64,000 nucleotides of DNA from Halomonas sp. KAO (GCF_015595025.1 NZ_JADNRL010000010.1:28144-92143); one strand, 5' to 3'. Positions 16,558-25,952 are shown, counted from the first letter of the stretch. The notes: generated from the letters alone by a model not told the origin. Made by a program: numbers and translations.

Positions 16558-18330
16558 ATGAACGATTACCGCTCACCGCCGACCTCCTCCCAGCCGCCCG
16601 TCACCGGCGATTCGCTGGCCGGTTTACGCGGCCTGGCGCGTCGCTTGGTGGCCGATGAACGGCTCAGCGCCGCGGCAGCCACCCGCGCCGAGAAGGAGGC
16701 ACGCGAAGGCGATGTCTCGCTGCTGCACCATGTGATCGATACAGGCCTGGTGCCGGCTCGCGAGGCCACGCTGACCGCGGCCCGGGAGTATGGCCTGCCC
16801 ATCGTGGATCTGGATGCCATTCGCCTGGAAACGCTGCCCAGGGCGGAGCGCTTCCCCGAGAAGATCCTGCGCAAGCTCAAGGTGCTGCCGCTGATCCAGC
16901 ATGGCCATCGGCTGACGGTGGCGGTGCCCTCCCCCTCCACCCTGACCCAGCTCGACGAGTTGCAGTTCGCCACCGGCCTCTCGCCGGAGGGGGTACTGGC
17001 ACCGCTGGACCAGCTGGTGCCGGTGCTGGAGAGCTACCTGGCCAGCAGCGAATCGAACATGCTCGATTCGCTGAAGGGGGTGGATGACGCCATCGGCGAG
17101 CTGGACTACGCCGAGGAGGGTGGCGGCCGCGAGGTGGACATCAACAGCGATGCCCAGTCGGCCCGCGAAGATGCCCCGATCATCAAGTTCGTCAACAAGA
17201 TCCTGCTCGATGCCATCAACCGCGGCGCCTCGGATATCCACTTCGAGCCCTACGAGACCAACTATCGGGTGCGCTTCCGCATCGATGGCATGCTCCATGA
17301 TATCGCCCACCCGCCCTTCGCCATGCGCACCCGCATCGCCGCGCGCCTCAAGGTGATGGCGCGGCTGGATATCTCCGAGCGCCGCCTGCCCCAGGATGGC
17401 GCCATCAAGCTCAAGCTCTCCCAGACGCGCTCCATCGACTTTCGCGTCAACTCACTGCCCACGGTCTATGGCGAGAAGCTGGTATTGCGGATCCTGGACC
17501 CCAGCTCGGCCCAGATCGGCATCGAGCAGCTCGGTTTCACCCCCGATCAGAAGGCGATGTACGAGACGGCGCTCAGCCAGCCCCAGGGCATGATTCTGGT
17601 CACCGGCCCCACCGGCAGCGGCAAGACGGTAACGCTCTATACCGGCATCAATATCCTCAACGAGGTGGAGCGCAATATCTGTACCGCCGAGGACCCGGTG
17701 GAGATCAAGGTGGCCGGCGTCAACCAGGTCAACGTGCTGCCCAGGATCGGCCTGGACTTCGCCAGTGCCCTGCGCGCCTTCCTGCGCCAGGACCCCGACG
17801 TGGTGATGGTCGGCGAGATCCGTGATCTGGAGACCGCCGAGATCGCCGTCAAGGCCTCCCAGACCGGCCACCTGGTGCTCTCCACCGTGCACACCAACTC
17901 CGCCTCGGAAACGCTGTCGCGCCTTGCCAACATGGGCCTGGCCGCGTTCAATATCGCTAGCTCGGTGAGCCTGATCATCGCCCAGCGCCTGGCGCGGCGG
18001 CTGTGTGATCGCTGCAAGCAGGCGGCCGATATCCCCCACGAGGTGCTCGAGGAGCAGGGCTTCAGTGCCGAGGAGGTCGCCGCGGCGACCATCTATGAGC
18101 CGGTCGGCTGCAAGCACTGCACCAAGGGCTTCAAGGGACGCGTGGGCATCTACGAGGTGGTGCCAATCAGCAACGCCATGAGCCATTTGATCATGAAGAA
18201 CGGCGACTCCATGGACTTCGACCGCCAGGCGCGCCAGGAAGGCCACCCGGACCTGCGCCGCAGCGCCCTGCACAAGGCGATGCAGGGGGTTACCAGCCTG
18301 GCAGAAGTGTTCAGGGTGACGAAGGACTGA
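16558..18330 (+). CDS. pilB: Type IV pilus assembly ATPase PilB
   Basis: PilB powers pilus extension at the inner membrane. The 590-residue protein has an N-terminal MshEN/GspE-N domain (about 20-160), the ASDIHFEPYE motif, the Walker A motif GPTGSGKT at residue 350, the Asp box and VMVGEIRDLETAEIA Walker B, a His box (TGHLVLSTVHTNS) and a tetracysteine zinc site (CDRC at 483-486, CKHC at 518-521). All landmarks are intact. pilC follows after a gap carrying a dispersed repeat. Confidence 0.96.
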   Translation: MNDYRSPPTSSQPPVTGDSLAGLRGLARRLVADERLSAAAATRAEKEAREGDVSLLHHVIDTGLVPAREATLTAAREYGLPIVDLDAIRLETLPRAERFPEKILRKLKVLPLIQHGHRLTVAVPSPSTLTQLDELQFATGLSPEGVLAPLDQLVPVLESYLASSESNMLDSLKGVDDAIGELDYAEEGGGREVDINSDAQSAREDAPIIKFVNKILLDAINRGASDIHFEPYETNYRVRFRIDGMLHDIAHPPFAMRTRIAARLKVMARLDISERRLPQDGAIKLKLSQTRSIDFRVNSLPTVYGEKLVLRILDPSSAQIGIEQLGFTPDQKAMYETALSQPQGMILVTGPTGSGKTVTLYTGINILNEVERNICTAEDPVEIKVAGVNQVNVLPRIGLDFASALRAFLRQDPDVVMVGEIRDLETAEIAVKASQTGHLVLSTVHTNSASETLSRLANMGLAAFNIASSVSLIIAQRLARRLCDRCKQAADIPHEVLEEQGFSAEEVAAATIYEPVGCKHCTKGFKGRVGIYEVVPISNAMSHLIMKNGDSMDFDRQARQEGHPDLRRSALHKAMQGVTSLAEVFRVTKD

Positions 18331-18370
18331 CCAAGGGCCAAGGGGCGAGGAACGAAGGGCGAGGAAAGCA

Positions 18371-18422
18371 TGGTAGGAGGCCGGGTCCCCCGAGCGACAG
18401 GAGGCCGAAGGCCTCCCGGAAA
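18371..18422. repeat. Partial copy of the GTAGGAGG dispersed repeat
   Basis: The pilB-pilC gap contains GGTAGGAGGCCGG and a palindrome AGGAGGCCGAAGGCCTCC, matching the left half of the fuller repeat copies at 19759-19884 and 50927-51064. Confidence 0.55.
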
Positions 18423-18488
18423 ATGTCGATAACGCTGGATGGCCAGTAAAACAACGTCAAGACGCAGCATCAGGGAACAGGGATCTAG

Positions 18489-19733
18489 ATGGCAACGGCG
18501 AAAACAGCAAAGAAGACCAAAGCAAGCCAGAAGACCAAGCTCTATCGCTGGAACTGGACCGGCAAGGGCCCCGGCGGACGCAAGGTGAAGGGCGAGCTGG
18601 TCGCCACCAAGCGCCAGGAGGTCGAGCAAGTCTTGGGCGGCCAGAACATCATCGTCAAGACCGTTCGCCGCAAGAGCGGCATCGGCGGCAGCCTGGGCAA
18701 GATAAAGCCCCGCGACATCATGCTCTTCGCCCGCCAGATGTCGACCATGATCCGCGCCGGCGTGCCTATCCTGCAGGCCTTTCAGGTGGTGGCGGAGAGC
18801 ATGAAGAAACCCGCCATGAGCGCTCTGGTACAGGAGCTGATGAACGATGTAAGTGCCGGCTCCAGCTTCTCCGAGGCCATGCGCCGCCATCCCCAGCACT
18901 TCGACAGGCTGTTCTGCAACCTGGTGGCGGCCGGCGAGCAGTCAGGCTCGCTGGACCGCATGCTCGATCGCGTGGCGACTTATAAAGAGAAGGTCGAGGC
19001 GCTCAAGGGCCGTGTCAAGAAGGCGCTATGGTACCCCGCCGCGGTGATCAGCGTGGGCGTGGGGGTCACTGCCCTGCTGCTGATCAAGGTGGTGCCACAG
19101 TTCGAGAGCCTGTTCCAGGGCTTCGGCGCCGAGCTGCCGGCGATGACCCGCATGACCATGCAGCTCTCCGAACTCGCGCAACAATACTGGTGGTGGGGCG
19201 TACTCGGCATCGTCGCGCTGGTGTTCTTCATCAGCAATGGCATGAAGCGATCGGAAGCCTTCGCCTACCGCATGCACGCCTGGTCGTTGAAGATTCCGGT
19301 GATCGGCCAGATCCTGGACAAGTCCGCCGTGGCGCGCTATTCGCGCACCCTGGCCACCTCCTTCGGGGCCGGCGTGCCCCTGGTGGAGGCGCTGAGTACC
19401 GCCGGCGGCGCCACCGGCAATAAGGTCTACGAGCGCGCCGTGGAAGAGGTACGTGAGGACGTTTCCTCCGGCCAACAGCTTCACTTCGCCATGCGCATGA
19501 CCGAGAAGTTTCCGCCGTTGGCGGTGCAGATGGTCGGCATCGGCGAGGAGGCCGGCTCGCTGGACGCCATGCTCAACCGCGTGGCCGACTACTACGAGGA
19601 GGAGGTCGACAATATGGTCGATACCCTCACCTCGCTGCTCGAACCCTTTATCATCGTGGTGCTCGGCGTACTGGTCGGCGGCCTGGTCGTCTCCATGTAC
19701 CTGCCGATCTTCGAACTCGGCTCGGTGATCTAG
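18489..19733 (+). CDS. pilC: Type IV pilus inner-membrane platform protein PilC
   Basis: A 414-residue protein with a basic N-terminus and two T2SSF/GspF domains (about 75-200 and 280-400), each carrying the motif F(A/G)RxL/M then GVPLxxA (for example FARQMSTMIRAGVPILQAF and YSRTLATSFGAGVPLVEAL). Membrane helices lie near 180-205, 230-245 and 385-405. It anchors PilB and the pilin-assembly machinery. It sits between pilB and pilD in the usual order. Confidence 0.95.
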   Translation: MATAKTAKKTKASQKTKLYRWNWTGKGPGGRKVKGELVATKRQEVEQVLGGQNIIVKTVRRKSGIGGSLGKIKPRDIMLFARQMSTMIRAGVPILQAFQVVAESMKKPAMSALVQELMNDVSAGSSFSEAMRRHPQHFDRLFCNLVAAGEQSGSLDRMLDRVATYKEKVEALKGRVKKALWYPAAVISVGVGVTALLLIKVVPQFESLFQGFGAELPAMTRMTMQLSELAQQYWWWGVLGIVALVFFISNGMKRSEAFAYRMHAWSLKIPVIGQILDKSAVARYSRTLATSFGAGVPLVEALSTAGGATGNKVYERAVEEVREDVSSGQQLHFAMRMTEKFPPLAVQMVGIGEEAGSLDAMLNRVADYYEEEVDNMVDTLTSLLEPFIIVVLGVLVGGLVVSMYLPIFELGSVI

Positions 19734-19758
19734 GAAAGCGCTAAGCGGCCGCCAAACT

Positions 19759-19884
19759 GTAGGAGGCTGGCTCCGCCGGGCAAACGGAGGCCGTAGGCCT
19801 CCCAATGGCAATTGCAGAGAAATGGAGCATCATCGGGGCGCCAGTCGCGTGTCGGAGTCGGGATACCGAACCGCTCCCTCCTAC
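19759..19884. repeat. Dispersed inverted repeat, pilC-pilD gap
   Basis: Begins GTAGGAGGCTGGCTCCGCC, carries an inner palindrome GGAGGCCGTAGGCCTCC and a GGGGCGCCAGTCGCG block, and ends CTCCCTCCTAC. The ends are inverted copies of each other. The same architecture appears at 39748-39867, 50927-51064 and 59510-59646. Confidence 0.7.
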
Positions 19885-19921
19885 AAACTTTCCATCAAAT
19901 CAAGCAACAAGGTCTCATTCC

Positions 19922-20773
19922 GTGCTCGACCTCCCCCCTATCCTGCTTTATCTCCTGGCGGCCATGATAGGCCTCTGCCTGGGCAGCTTCCTCAATGTGG
20001 TGATCGCCCGGCTGCCGGTGATGCTGATGCTCGGCTGGCGAGCCGAGGCCCGCGAGGCCTTGGAGCTTCCCGAGGAGCAACAGGAGACCTTCAACCTGCT
20101 GACGCCGCGCTCGATGTGCCCGCGCTGCGAGACGTCCATCGCCTGGCACGACAATATCCCGCTGCTCGGCTGGTTGAAGCGCCGCGGGAGCTGCGCCAAC
20201 TGCGCCACCCGCATCAGCTCCCAGTATCCATTGGTTGAGCTCGCTGGCGGCGCCCTCGCCGTAGCGGTAGTCGCACTATTCGGCGCCACCTGGCAGGGGC
20301 TGTTTGTGCTCGGCGCCTGCCTTGCGCTGCTCGCCATGGCGGTGATCGACCTGCGCACCCAGCTGCTGCCCGATCTGCTCACCCTGCCGCTGCTGTGGGC
20401 GGGCCTGCTCTATCAACTGCTGTTTGAGCCACTACTGCTGCCCAGTGCGGTAATCGGCGCCATGGCCGGCTACCTGGTGCTGTGGAGCTTCTACTGGGCG
20501 TTCAAGCTGATCACCGGCAAGGAGGGCATGGGCTATGGCGATTTCAAGCTGCTCGCCGCCCTGGGCGCCTGGATGGGCTGGCAGTACCTGCCGCTGCTGC
20601 TGATTCTCTCCGCCGGGGTCGGCGCGCTGCTGGGTATCCTGATCCAGCTCGCCATCCCCAGGCTGCGCGGCGCCCCGATGCCCTTCGGCCCCTACCTGGC
20701 ACTCGCCGGCTGGACCGCCCTGCTCGGCGGCGAACCGCTGATGGCAGTGTATGGGCAGTTTTTCCTGATATAG
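19922..20773 (+). CDS. pilD: Prepilin leader peptidase / N-methyltransferase PilD
   Basis: PilD cleaves and N-methylates prepilins. From the GTG at 19922 the 283-residue protein begins VLDLPPILLYLLAAMIG, then LGSFLNVVIARLP and the zinc-binding Cys pairs C66/C69 and C91/C94, followed by catalytic Asp143 (AVIDLRTQ) and Asp207 in GMGYGDFKLL. The GTG is preferred because the longer frame would read through the dispersed repeat; AAGG lies upstream. A strong hairpin follows the stop. Confidence 0.95.
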   Translation: MLDLPPILLYLLAAMIGLCLGSFLNVVIARLPVMLMLGWRAEAREALELPEEQQETFNLLTPRSMCPRCETSIAWHDNIPLLGWLKRRGSCANCATRISSQYPLVELAGGALAVAVVALFGATWQGLFVLGACLALLAMAVIDLRTQLLPDLLTLPLLWAGLLYQLLFEPLLLPSAVIGAMAGYLVLWSFYWAFKLITGKEGMGYGDFKLLAALGAWMGWQYLPLLLILSAGVGALLGILIQLAIPRLRGAPMPFGPYLALAGWTALLGGEPLMAVYGQFFLI

Positions 20774-20798
20774 ATCGATAGAGAGGCCCCAGAACGCG

Positions 20799-20834
20799 GA
20801 AGCCGCCGTCTCGATCTCTCGAGACGGCGGCTTC
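20799..20834. terminator. Hairpin between convergent pilD and the WaaL-like gene
   Basis: A perfect 16-bp inverted repeat (20799-20814 with 20819-20834) with a four-base loop. A degenerate copy (GAAGCCGTC ... GACGGCGGCTTC) lies at about 22231-22266, flanking the other end of the intervening gene. Confidence 0.65.
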
Positions 20835-20879
20835 CAGGCAACGCGACAACGCTTTGCACAAACCCCTATAACAGGCGCC

Positions 20880-22217
20880 CTATTGAGGCTGCCGGACTGC
20901 GGCGTCCGCACGACCACCATGCCCACGCAGCAGGCCCCACAGCACCGCCAGCAGGAAGGCGAACATCATGGTGCCGCTGTTATGGGCCAGGAGGAAAGCC
21001 TGGGTCAGGCTAAAATCAATGTAGGACACGCTCAGCAAGGCGCCGGCGACCGCGATGGATCGACGTGTGAGATCCAGGCTGTTCATGCGACGCGTAAACA
21101 AGATCAGCGGTATCAGATAAAGCGCAAGCAGGCTCAAGAGACCCAGCACGCCCCACTTGGCAAAAATATCCAGATACTCGTTATGGGCATGACCAAACCT
21201 GGCCGCCCGCTGCACGATCACTCCCCTGTCGGCCAGCGCCTGCATGGCCGGTTGATAGCCGGCATCGCCCCATCCGCTAAGCGGCTTCTCGGCGATCAGA
21301 TGCGCAGCTCCTCGCCACATCTCGAAACGCCAGCCAATCGAGGTGTTGCGGTTGCTATCATCCAGGTATTGACCGACATCATCGAAAGCTTGGTGAACAC
21401 GACTTGCGACCCCGGTCTCCTGCACCTGATAGACTGCAATCAGTGCAGGAACTACGGCTATCGCCAGGCCGAGAACCATCTTCAGGGAGAGATCTCGCCC
21501 ATAGCCGCGATAGAGCACCAGAAGGATAAAGGGAATCCCGATCCAGCCACCGCGGCTACCGGAAAGCAGTGAGCCAAGAACCCCCAGCGCCGCCCCCAAT
21601 ACCAGCAATAGGCTCCAGGCCTGACGCCCACGCTGGGCCACTGCCCAGCCAAGCCCCGCCAGACACAACACCCCCAACAGCATGCTGAGGTTACCGTACT
21701 GAATGGGGTTGGTAGCACCACTCGCGCGCAAGGCACCTTCCACGAAGCGCTGCCAGATCGCCCAGCTACCGGCGCCGATTGCCCCCAGTGCCAAACCGCT
21801 CCATAGCCAACTCAAGCGCGGTGGGTACGCCATGACCAACAGCAGCGCCGGCACCGCCAGCAGGAAGCGAACCGGCTTGTCGAGATCACGCCAGCCCTCA
21901 CCCAGCCAGCCGGCCCAGATCATCCCCAACGCAGCAAACGTGGCCAGGGTCGCCATGATCAAGAAGTCGTCACGCTCGAGACCTAACCGTGGCCTATGCC
22001 AAAGCAGCACCATGCTGCCAAGCAGCAGCATTACGGAACCGATCGAATAGCCACTGGGCACCACAAGCGACAGTGCCCCCAACAGGAATGTGGACACCCC
22101 GGTATAGTGGGCGGCCCACAGGGCGAATGGCGAATCGAGGCTGTTCGGTTTCAAAGGGAGACCCACGGACCGGCTAAAAAGAAGCGCGCATGATACCAGA
22201 AGCCCTGCTGGTGTCAC
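20880..22217 (-). CDS. O-antigen ligase family protein (WaaL/Wzy_C type)
   Basis: A 445-residue integral membrane protein with about ten to twelve helices and the Wzy_C region (LLSGSRGGWIGIPFILLVL). A large periplasmic loop follows (RFEMWRGAAHLIAEKPLSGWGDAGY) with GHAHNEYLDIFAKWGVLGLL, the conserved His-containing ligase motif. These enzymes join polysaccharide to lipid A core or another acceptor. The start is uncertain: the ATG at 22217 lacks an evident ribosome-binding site, and a GTG near 22166 is possible. It closes the polysaccharide locus beside the initiating sugar transferase. Confidence 0.85.
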   Translation of the reverse strand: MTPAGLLVSCALLFSRSVGLPLKPNSLDSPFALWAAHYTGVSTFLLGALSLVVPSGYSIGSVMLLLGSMVLLWHRPRLGLERDDFLIMATLATFAALGMIWAGWLGEGWRDLDKPVRFLLAVPALLLVMAYPPRLSWLWSGLALGAIGAGSWAIWQRFVEGALRASGATNPIQYGNLSMLLGVLCLAGLGWAVAQRGRQAWSLLLVLGAALGVLGSLLSGSRGGWIGIPFILLVLYRGYGRDLSLKMVLGLAIAVVPALIAVYQVQETGVASRVHQAFDDVGQYLDDSNRNTSIGWRFEMWRGAAHLIAEKPLSGWGDAGYQPAMQALADRGVIVQRAARFGHAHNEYLDIFAKWGVLGLLSLLALYLIPLILFTRRMNSLDLTRRSIAVAGALLSVSYIDFSLTQAFLLAHNSGTMMFAFLLAVLWGLLRGHGGRADAAVRQPQ

Positions 22218-22299
22218 GGCACAAGAACGCAGAAGCCGTCACCTCGGTGGCTCGAGACGGCGGCTTCAGAAGGCTGGCATCAGATGGTGTTATCGAGTT

Positions 22300-23589
22300 C
22301 TATCTAGCTCCATCCCCCGTGGCGATAGTTTTCAACGTCTTGAAGGCAATCAGAATATCCAGCCACAGCGAGAAATGCTTGATGTAGTAAAAGTCATACT
22401 GCAGCTTGGTTGTCATGCCATCGATTTCAGCGGCATAGCCTTGTTCCACCTGGGCCCAGCCGGAGATCCCAGGGCGCACCACATGGCGGTAGCTGAAGAA
22501 GGCGACATCCCGTTCGTACCACTCGGAGAGCTCCATGGACTCGGGTCGTGGACCAATGAAGCTCATCTCCCCCTTGATGACATTAAACAACTGCGGTAGC
22601 TCATCCAGGCGGGTCTTTCGAATAAAGCGCCCTACCCGGGTGATGCGTGGATCGTCATTTCCTTGTGTAAAGCCACTGCCCCTCTGGTCGATATACATGC
22701 TGCGAAACTTGTAGACCCTGAATGGTACGCCACGGAAGCCCATTCGCTGCTGGATGAATAGAACGGGGCCGGGGCTGTCCAGGCGAATAGCAAAGGCCGT
22801 CGCCAGCATGAGAGGCGTCAGGATCGGCAGCAATAGTAAGGCAGCCATCAGATCGATGAATCGCTTGACTCCTTGATAGCTCAACGATGGCAACAGGCTT
22901 CCATACTCGTTCTCGGTCAAGTGCTCGATGCGCACCCGGCCCGTCATCGACTCCTGAATCTGCCTGACATGATAGACGGGAATATGGTGAAGCGTGCAGC
23001 GCGCCAGAAATCGCTCCCACTCAGGCGTAAGCCCATCGGCATGCAAGTCGGCGACCACGCCATCATAACGAACACCGGCGAGGTCAGGCTTGTCGAGGCT
23101 GCGCAGCTCGATATCAGGCGTAGGCTCGAGTTCAACCGCACGGCCCACCGGCACGACCGCCAGCTTCATGCGCCGATACCGCCGCCCCAGGAAGAAGGCC
23201 AGGTAGAACCAGCCTACGCTCATCAGGTAGCTACCGAAAAGTACCTGCCGTGTGTACTCCTCCCGGGTGAAGAACAGCACAGCCACCACGAGCAAATAGG
23301 CCACCGAGACCGTAGGAGCAATCAATGCCGAGACACGAGCACCCGGGAAACGGTGCATTCGCCGAAGCGTCCACAGAATGCCGATGAAGGCCAGCACACA
23401 GGCGAGCACGGTATTGCTGCGTACCTGAGGGAAATAGCTCCACACCTCCCAGCCCCAACGTTCCAGGGCAGGTAGGCCCACGACTACCATAGCACCCACG
23501 ATCAGTTGGAATGGCCACCCCAGCAGCAACGCCTCATACCAGCGCGAGTGACGGCGCTCGTAGCGCGTGTGTTCTGTCATTCCAGTCAC
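22300..23589 (-). CDS. Undecaprenyl-phosphate sugar phosphotransferase (polyprenyl glycosylphosphotransferase)
   Basis: A 429-residue enzyme that starts lipid-linked repeat-unit synthesis by moving a sugar phosphate to undecaprenyl phosphate. Four N-terminal helices are followed by a soluble region, another hydrophobic helix (FIDLMAALLLLPIL) and the catalytic bacterial sugar-transferase domain: FRVYKFRSMY, TRVGRFIRKTRLDELPQL, MSFIGPRPE, RPGISGWAQV. This architecture matches WbaP/WcaJ-type proteins, but the sugar is not predictable. A second ATG nine bases downstream is possible. Confidence 0.92.
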   Translation of the reverse strand: MTGMTEHTRYERRHSRWYEALLLGWPFQLIVGAMVVVGLPALERWGWEVWSYFPQVRSNTVLACVLAFIGILWTLRRMHRFPGARVSALIAPTVSVAYLLVVAVLFFTREEYTRQVLFGSYLMSVGWFYLAFFLGRRYRRMKLAVVPVGRAVELEPTPDIELRSLDKPDLAGVRYDGVVADLHADGLTPEWERFLARCTLHHIPVYHVRQIQESMTGRVRIEHLTENEYGSLLPSLSYQGVKRFIDLMAALLLLPILTPLMLATAFAIRLDSPGPVLFIQQRMGFRGVPFRVYKFRSMYIDQRGSGFTQGNDDPRITRVGRFIRKTRLDELPQLFNVIKGEMSFIGPRPESMELSEWYERDVAFFSYRHVVRPGISGWAQVEQGYAAEIDGMTTKLQYDFYYIKHFSLWLDILIAFKTLKTIATGDGAR

Positions 23590-23942
23590 TTTCCCATGTG
23601 TCTCGGCTTGGGCTATTTCCCCCGTAGCCAGTAATTTAGGTCACTTCCGACAGCCCTCGAGTGGATACCTACTGGGCAACGTCGGTGAGTAACCCTACCA
23701 AGCATTAGTGAAACCGACCCAAGCACTCATATGCTTCGAAGTTTGTTGGGCTAAGCATTCGGATGGCACTGTTCCAGAGTTGCGGATTGTAGCCCAATTC
23801 ACTGGGCTCGAACACCTGTCGCCATATGGGCCCCGGCCTCAGGTCACTCCCTATTTGCAGGGTCCCGGATAAGCTGTTCCAAACGCACGGCGCCCGGTCC
23901 AAAGACCGGGCGCCGTCGATAGCATCAAGGCATCGGGCCAGC
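23590..23942. other. Gap between galE remnant and sugar transferase
   Basis: A 353-bp stretch without a convincing gene. It holds the galE-side hairpin (23888-23915) and, by position, the promoter of the sugar transferase. The open frames here have no recognisable protein content and run through the hairpin. Confidence 0.5.
23888..23915 (-). terminator. Terminator-like hairpin after galE remnant
   Basis: CGGCGCCCGGTC pairs perfectly with GACCGGGCGCCG around CAAA, 28 bases past the galE stop on the minus strand. Confidence 0.65.
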
Positions 23943-24221
23943 TCAGACGGCCCCATATCCTTGCGGATTTCGCTCTTGCCAGTGCCAGGTATCGCGCAAC
24001 ATCGCTTCGAGCCCGCGCTCGGCTCGCCAACCTAGCTCCCTCTCGGCCTTGGCGGCGTCGGCCCAGAACGCTGCCAGATCGCCCTCACGGCGCGGCGCGA
24101 TGTGATACGGCACCCGCTGACCGGTCACCCGCTCGAAGGTGGTAACCATCTCCCGCACCGAGACGCCCTGCCCGGTGCCCAGGTTGTAGATATGAACGCC
24201 GGTCGCCTCGAGGCTTGCAAG
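23943..24221 (-). pseudogene. galE: UDP-glucose 4-epimerase, C-terminal remnant cut by an ISAs1 element
   Basis: The last 92 residues of GalE are intact: GVHIYNLGTGQGVSVREM, PYHIAPRREGDLAAFWAD, then ELGW and DTWHWQERNPQGYGAV, nearly matching the E. coli C-terminus. The upstream two thirds (NAD-binding Rossmann part and the YxxxK catalytic pair) are absent. The frame runs directly into the terminal repeat of the insertion sequence at 24222, and no galE sequence is found on its other side, so the loss involved a deletion as well as an insertion. Confidence 0.93.
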
Positions 24222-25465
24222 CCAGGGAAAACGCATGAAAAAACCTACACCGCGAGAATGTCCGCCAGATAGGTTTCATCCAGCGCCGCTTTCTTCTGTT
24301 TCCGCCGGATTCCGCCCCTGAAAGACTTCTCCCCTTTCAGGTAATTTAGCGCTATATGACGGACCCTGGCGAGGTTTTCCGCCGCCTGTCCGCGGTGAAT
24401 TTTGCAGGCATCCTCACGGAGAGCGACATCCAGGGACCAGTGGAGCTTATTCTCGACAAACCAATGCTGGCGGGCCGCTTCGGCAAGCTTTTTGGCGCTA
24501 AGCTCGGCTGAGCTGATGTAGTAACGGATCATCGGCGCCTCCGGGGCTTCATCGCCTTTTTGGCGGAAGCTCATGACCACACCCACCGTTTTTAACCCTG
24601 GCCACTCGTAGCTAAGCTCCTGAAAATCTTCAGTAACTTCACTCACGATGTGGTAGCGAGTCTCTTGCCGCCCCCGATTTTTTTCATCCGTGACATAAGC
24701 ATCCCCATCGAAGTTGACCACCTTGGCCATGGGGAACGCCGCCTCAAAGGCATCTGCCAAGGCTGGCTGATTTTCCTTCACTGAGAGTAGGTAGTCGGCG
24801 CCCTTCTGCAGGACCTGAGTGGCGATCTTCTTCTGGCAGCCCATGGCATCGATTGTTATCAGACAACCTTGCAGATTCAGCAGCTTGAGTAGCTCAGGAA
24901 TCGCCGTTATCTCGTTGGACTTCTCCGCCGTCTTGACCTGCCCCAGCACCACCCCATTCGCCGCGCTGAAGGCACTGACCATGTGTATCGCCCCTTTGCC
25001 CTTGCCGCGGCAGTACGAGCCTCGGAGCGTCTTGCCATCGATGGCCACCACCGAACCATCAGTGACGTCATGGCAGGCCTTCATCCACTCGGCGAACGCG
25101 CTTTGCAGCTGCTCGGCATTGACCAGGGCCATCACCCTGGCCAGGGTGTCGTGACTGGGCACGCCAGCTTCAAAATCGCCGTACTGTCGCAGAAAATCCA
25201 ACTTCGCGTGGCCAAAATCTTCGATTTCGTCCCACCCTTCTGCACCACAGATCACCGCACAGACGGTCAAAAAGAGGATGTCGGATAGCTGATGTTGCAC
25301 TTTCCACGCCTGGCGAAAGTCGGGAACAATTGATAAATGGTGCATAAGCGACGGTGTCAGCATTGGATCATCCATGAGCAAAAACTGCTAGATGATCACA
25401 TAAGCTCCTACTGGTAAAGCGCTACGAAGTCCGTCGTAGAGCGGTTTTTCATGCATTTTCCCTGG
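24222..25465 (-). mobile_element. ISAs1-family insertion sequence, apparently complete
   Basis: Terminal inverted repeats are visible: CCAGGGAAAACGCATGAAAA at 24222 and its near-perfect complement ending at 25465 (about 21 of 23 positions). They enclose one full transposase. The flanks (CTTGCAAG on the left, CGCTGGGAC on the right) do not form a target-site duplication. The left flank is galE and the right flank is an IS3 fragment, so at least one side has been rearranged since insertion. Confidence 0.88.
24245..25375 (-). CDS. ISAs1-family (H-repeat-type) transposase
   Basis: A full-length 376-residue DDE transposase strongly resembling the E. coli H-repeat proteins: HLSIVPDFRQAWKVQHQLSD, VCAVICGAEGWDEIEDFG, AIDGKTLRGSY (first Asp), TIDAMGCQKKIATQVL (second Asp), VKENQPAL and HWFVENKLHWSLDVALRED (Glu region). 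ATG 25375 is preferred over the TTG two codons earlier. No frameshift or stop is seen, so the element may still be active. Confidence 0.92.
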   Translation of the reverse strand: MDDPMLTPSLMHHLSIVPDFRQAWKVQHQLSDILFLTVCAVICGAEGWDEIEDFGHAKLDFLRQYGDFEAGVPSHDTLARVMALVNAEQLQSAFAEWMKACHDVTDGSVVAIDGKTLRGSYCRGKGKGAIHMVSAFSAANGVVLGQVKTAEKSNEITAIPELLKLLNLQGCLITIDAMGCQKKIATQVLQKGADYLLSVKENQPALADAFEAAFPMAKVVNFDGDAYVTDEKNRGRQETRYHIVSEVTEDFQELSYEWPGLKTVGVVMSFRQKGDEAPEAPMIRYYISSAELSAKKLAEAARQHWFVENKLHWSLDVALREDACKIHRGQAAENLARVRHIALNYLKGEKSFRGGIRRKQKKAALDETYLADILAV

Positions 25466-25810
25466 CGCTGGGACGTGTTCAGCAATCGCTGGCACTACGC
25501 TCAGATAATGGTCTGGTCTTCAGTAGCCGGCACTACACGGGCACGGTGAAGGCGTATGGGCTGACGCAGGAGTTCACGACGCCGTATACACCAGAGCAGA
25601 ACGGGCTCGTCGAGCGCTTCTTCCGTTCTTTGAAGGAAGAGTGCATCTGGCTCCATCGCTTCGAGTCGCTGGGCCAAGCCAGGGTAGTGATCGATCGCTG
25701 GATCCGATACTACAACGAAGAGCGGCCACATCAGTCTCTCGATTATGTGGCACCCCGGGCACACCCAGCATTAGTTGCGTAGGGTGTGCAGAAACTAGGG
25801 GGTCATTACA
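25466..25810 (+). pseudogene. 3' remnant of an IS3-family element (orfB C-terminus and right end)
   Basis: Frame-intact DDE integrase C-terminus: LRSDNGLVFSSRHYTGTVKAYG (with the second Asp), then TPYTPEQNGLVERFFRSLKEE carrying the Glu, and YYNEERPHQSLDYVAP, stopping at 25782. The terminal repeat GTGTGCAGAAACTAG and ending TCATTACA follows to 25810. The N-terminal half of the transposase is missing; the ISAs1 end abuts instead. The same 47-bp right end recurs inverted at 26806. Confidence 0.85.
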
Positions 25811-25922
25811 GGCCGAGGGTCAGAATCTGGGTGCCGTCCATGTCATACCTCCTGTCGTCGTGGAGGTCATATCCTGGCCCAGCTCAGGGGGCGAATTCCA
25901 TACCCAACGACGAAGAGCCCAT
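25811..25922 (-). mobile_element. ISL3-family remnant (left end and first codons)
   Basis: On the minus strand ACAGGAGGTATGAC leads into ATG and the residues MDGTQILTLGL, the typical N-terminus of ISL3 transposases, which is then cut by the IS3 end at 25810. Upstream, GGGCTCTTCGTCGTTGGG looks like an ISL3 terminal repeat. Only the first eleven codons survive. Assignment rests on this short match, so it is moderate. Confidence 0.5.
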
Positions 25923-25952
25923 TTCTTCCCGGAACGCATCTTTTCTCAACTC

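Noticed and set aside
23705..23956. 83-residue minus-strand frame between galE remnant and sugar transferase
   Set aside because: It reads through the galE terminator hairpin and overlaps the galE end, with no ribosome-binding site or family.
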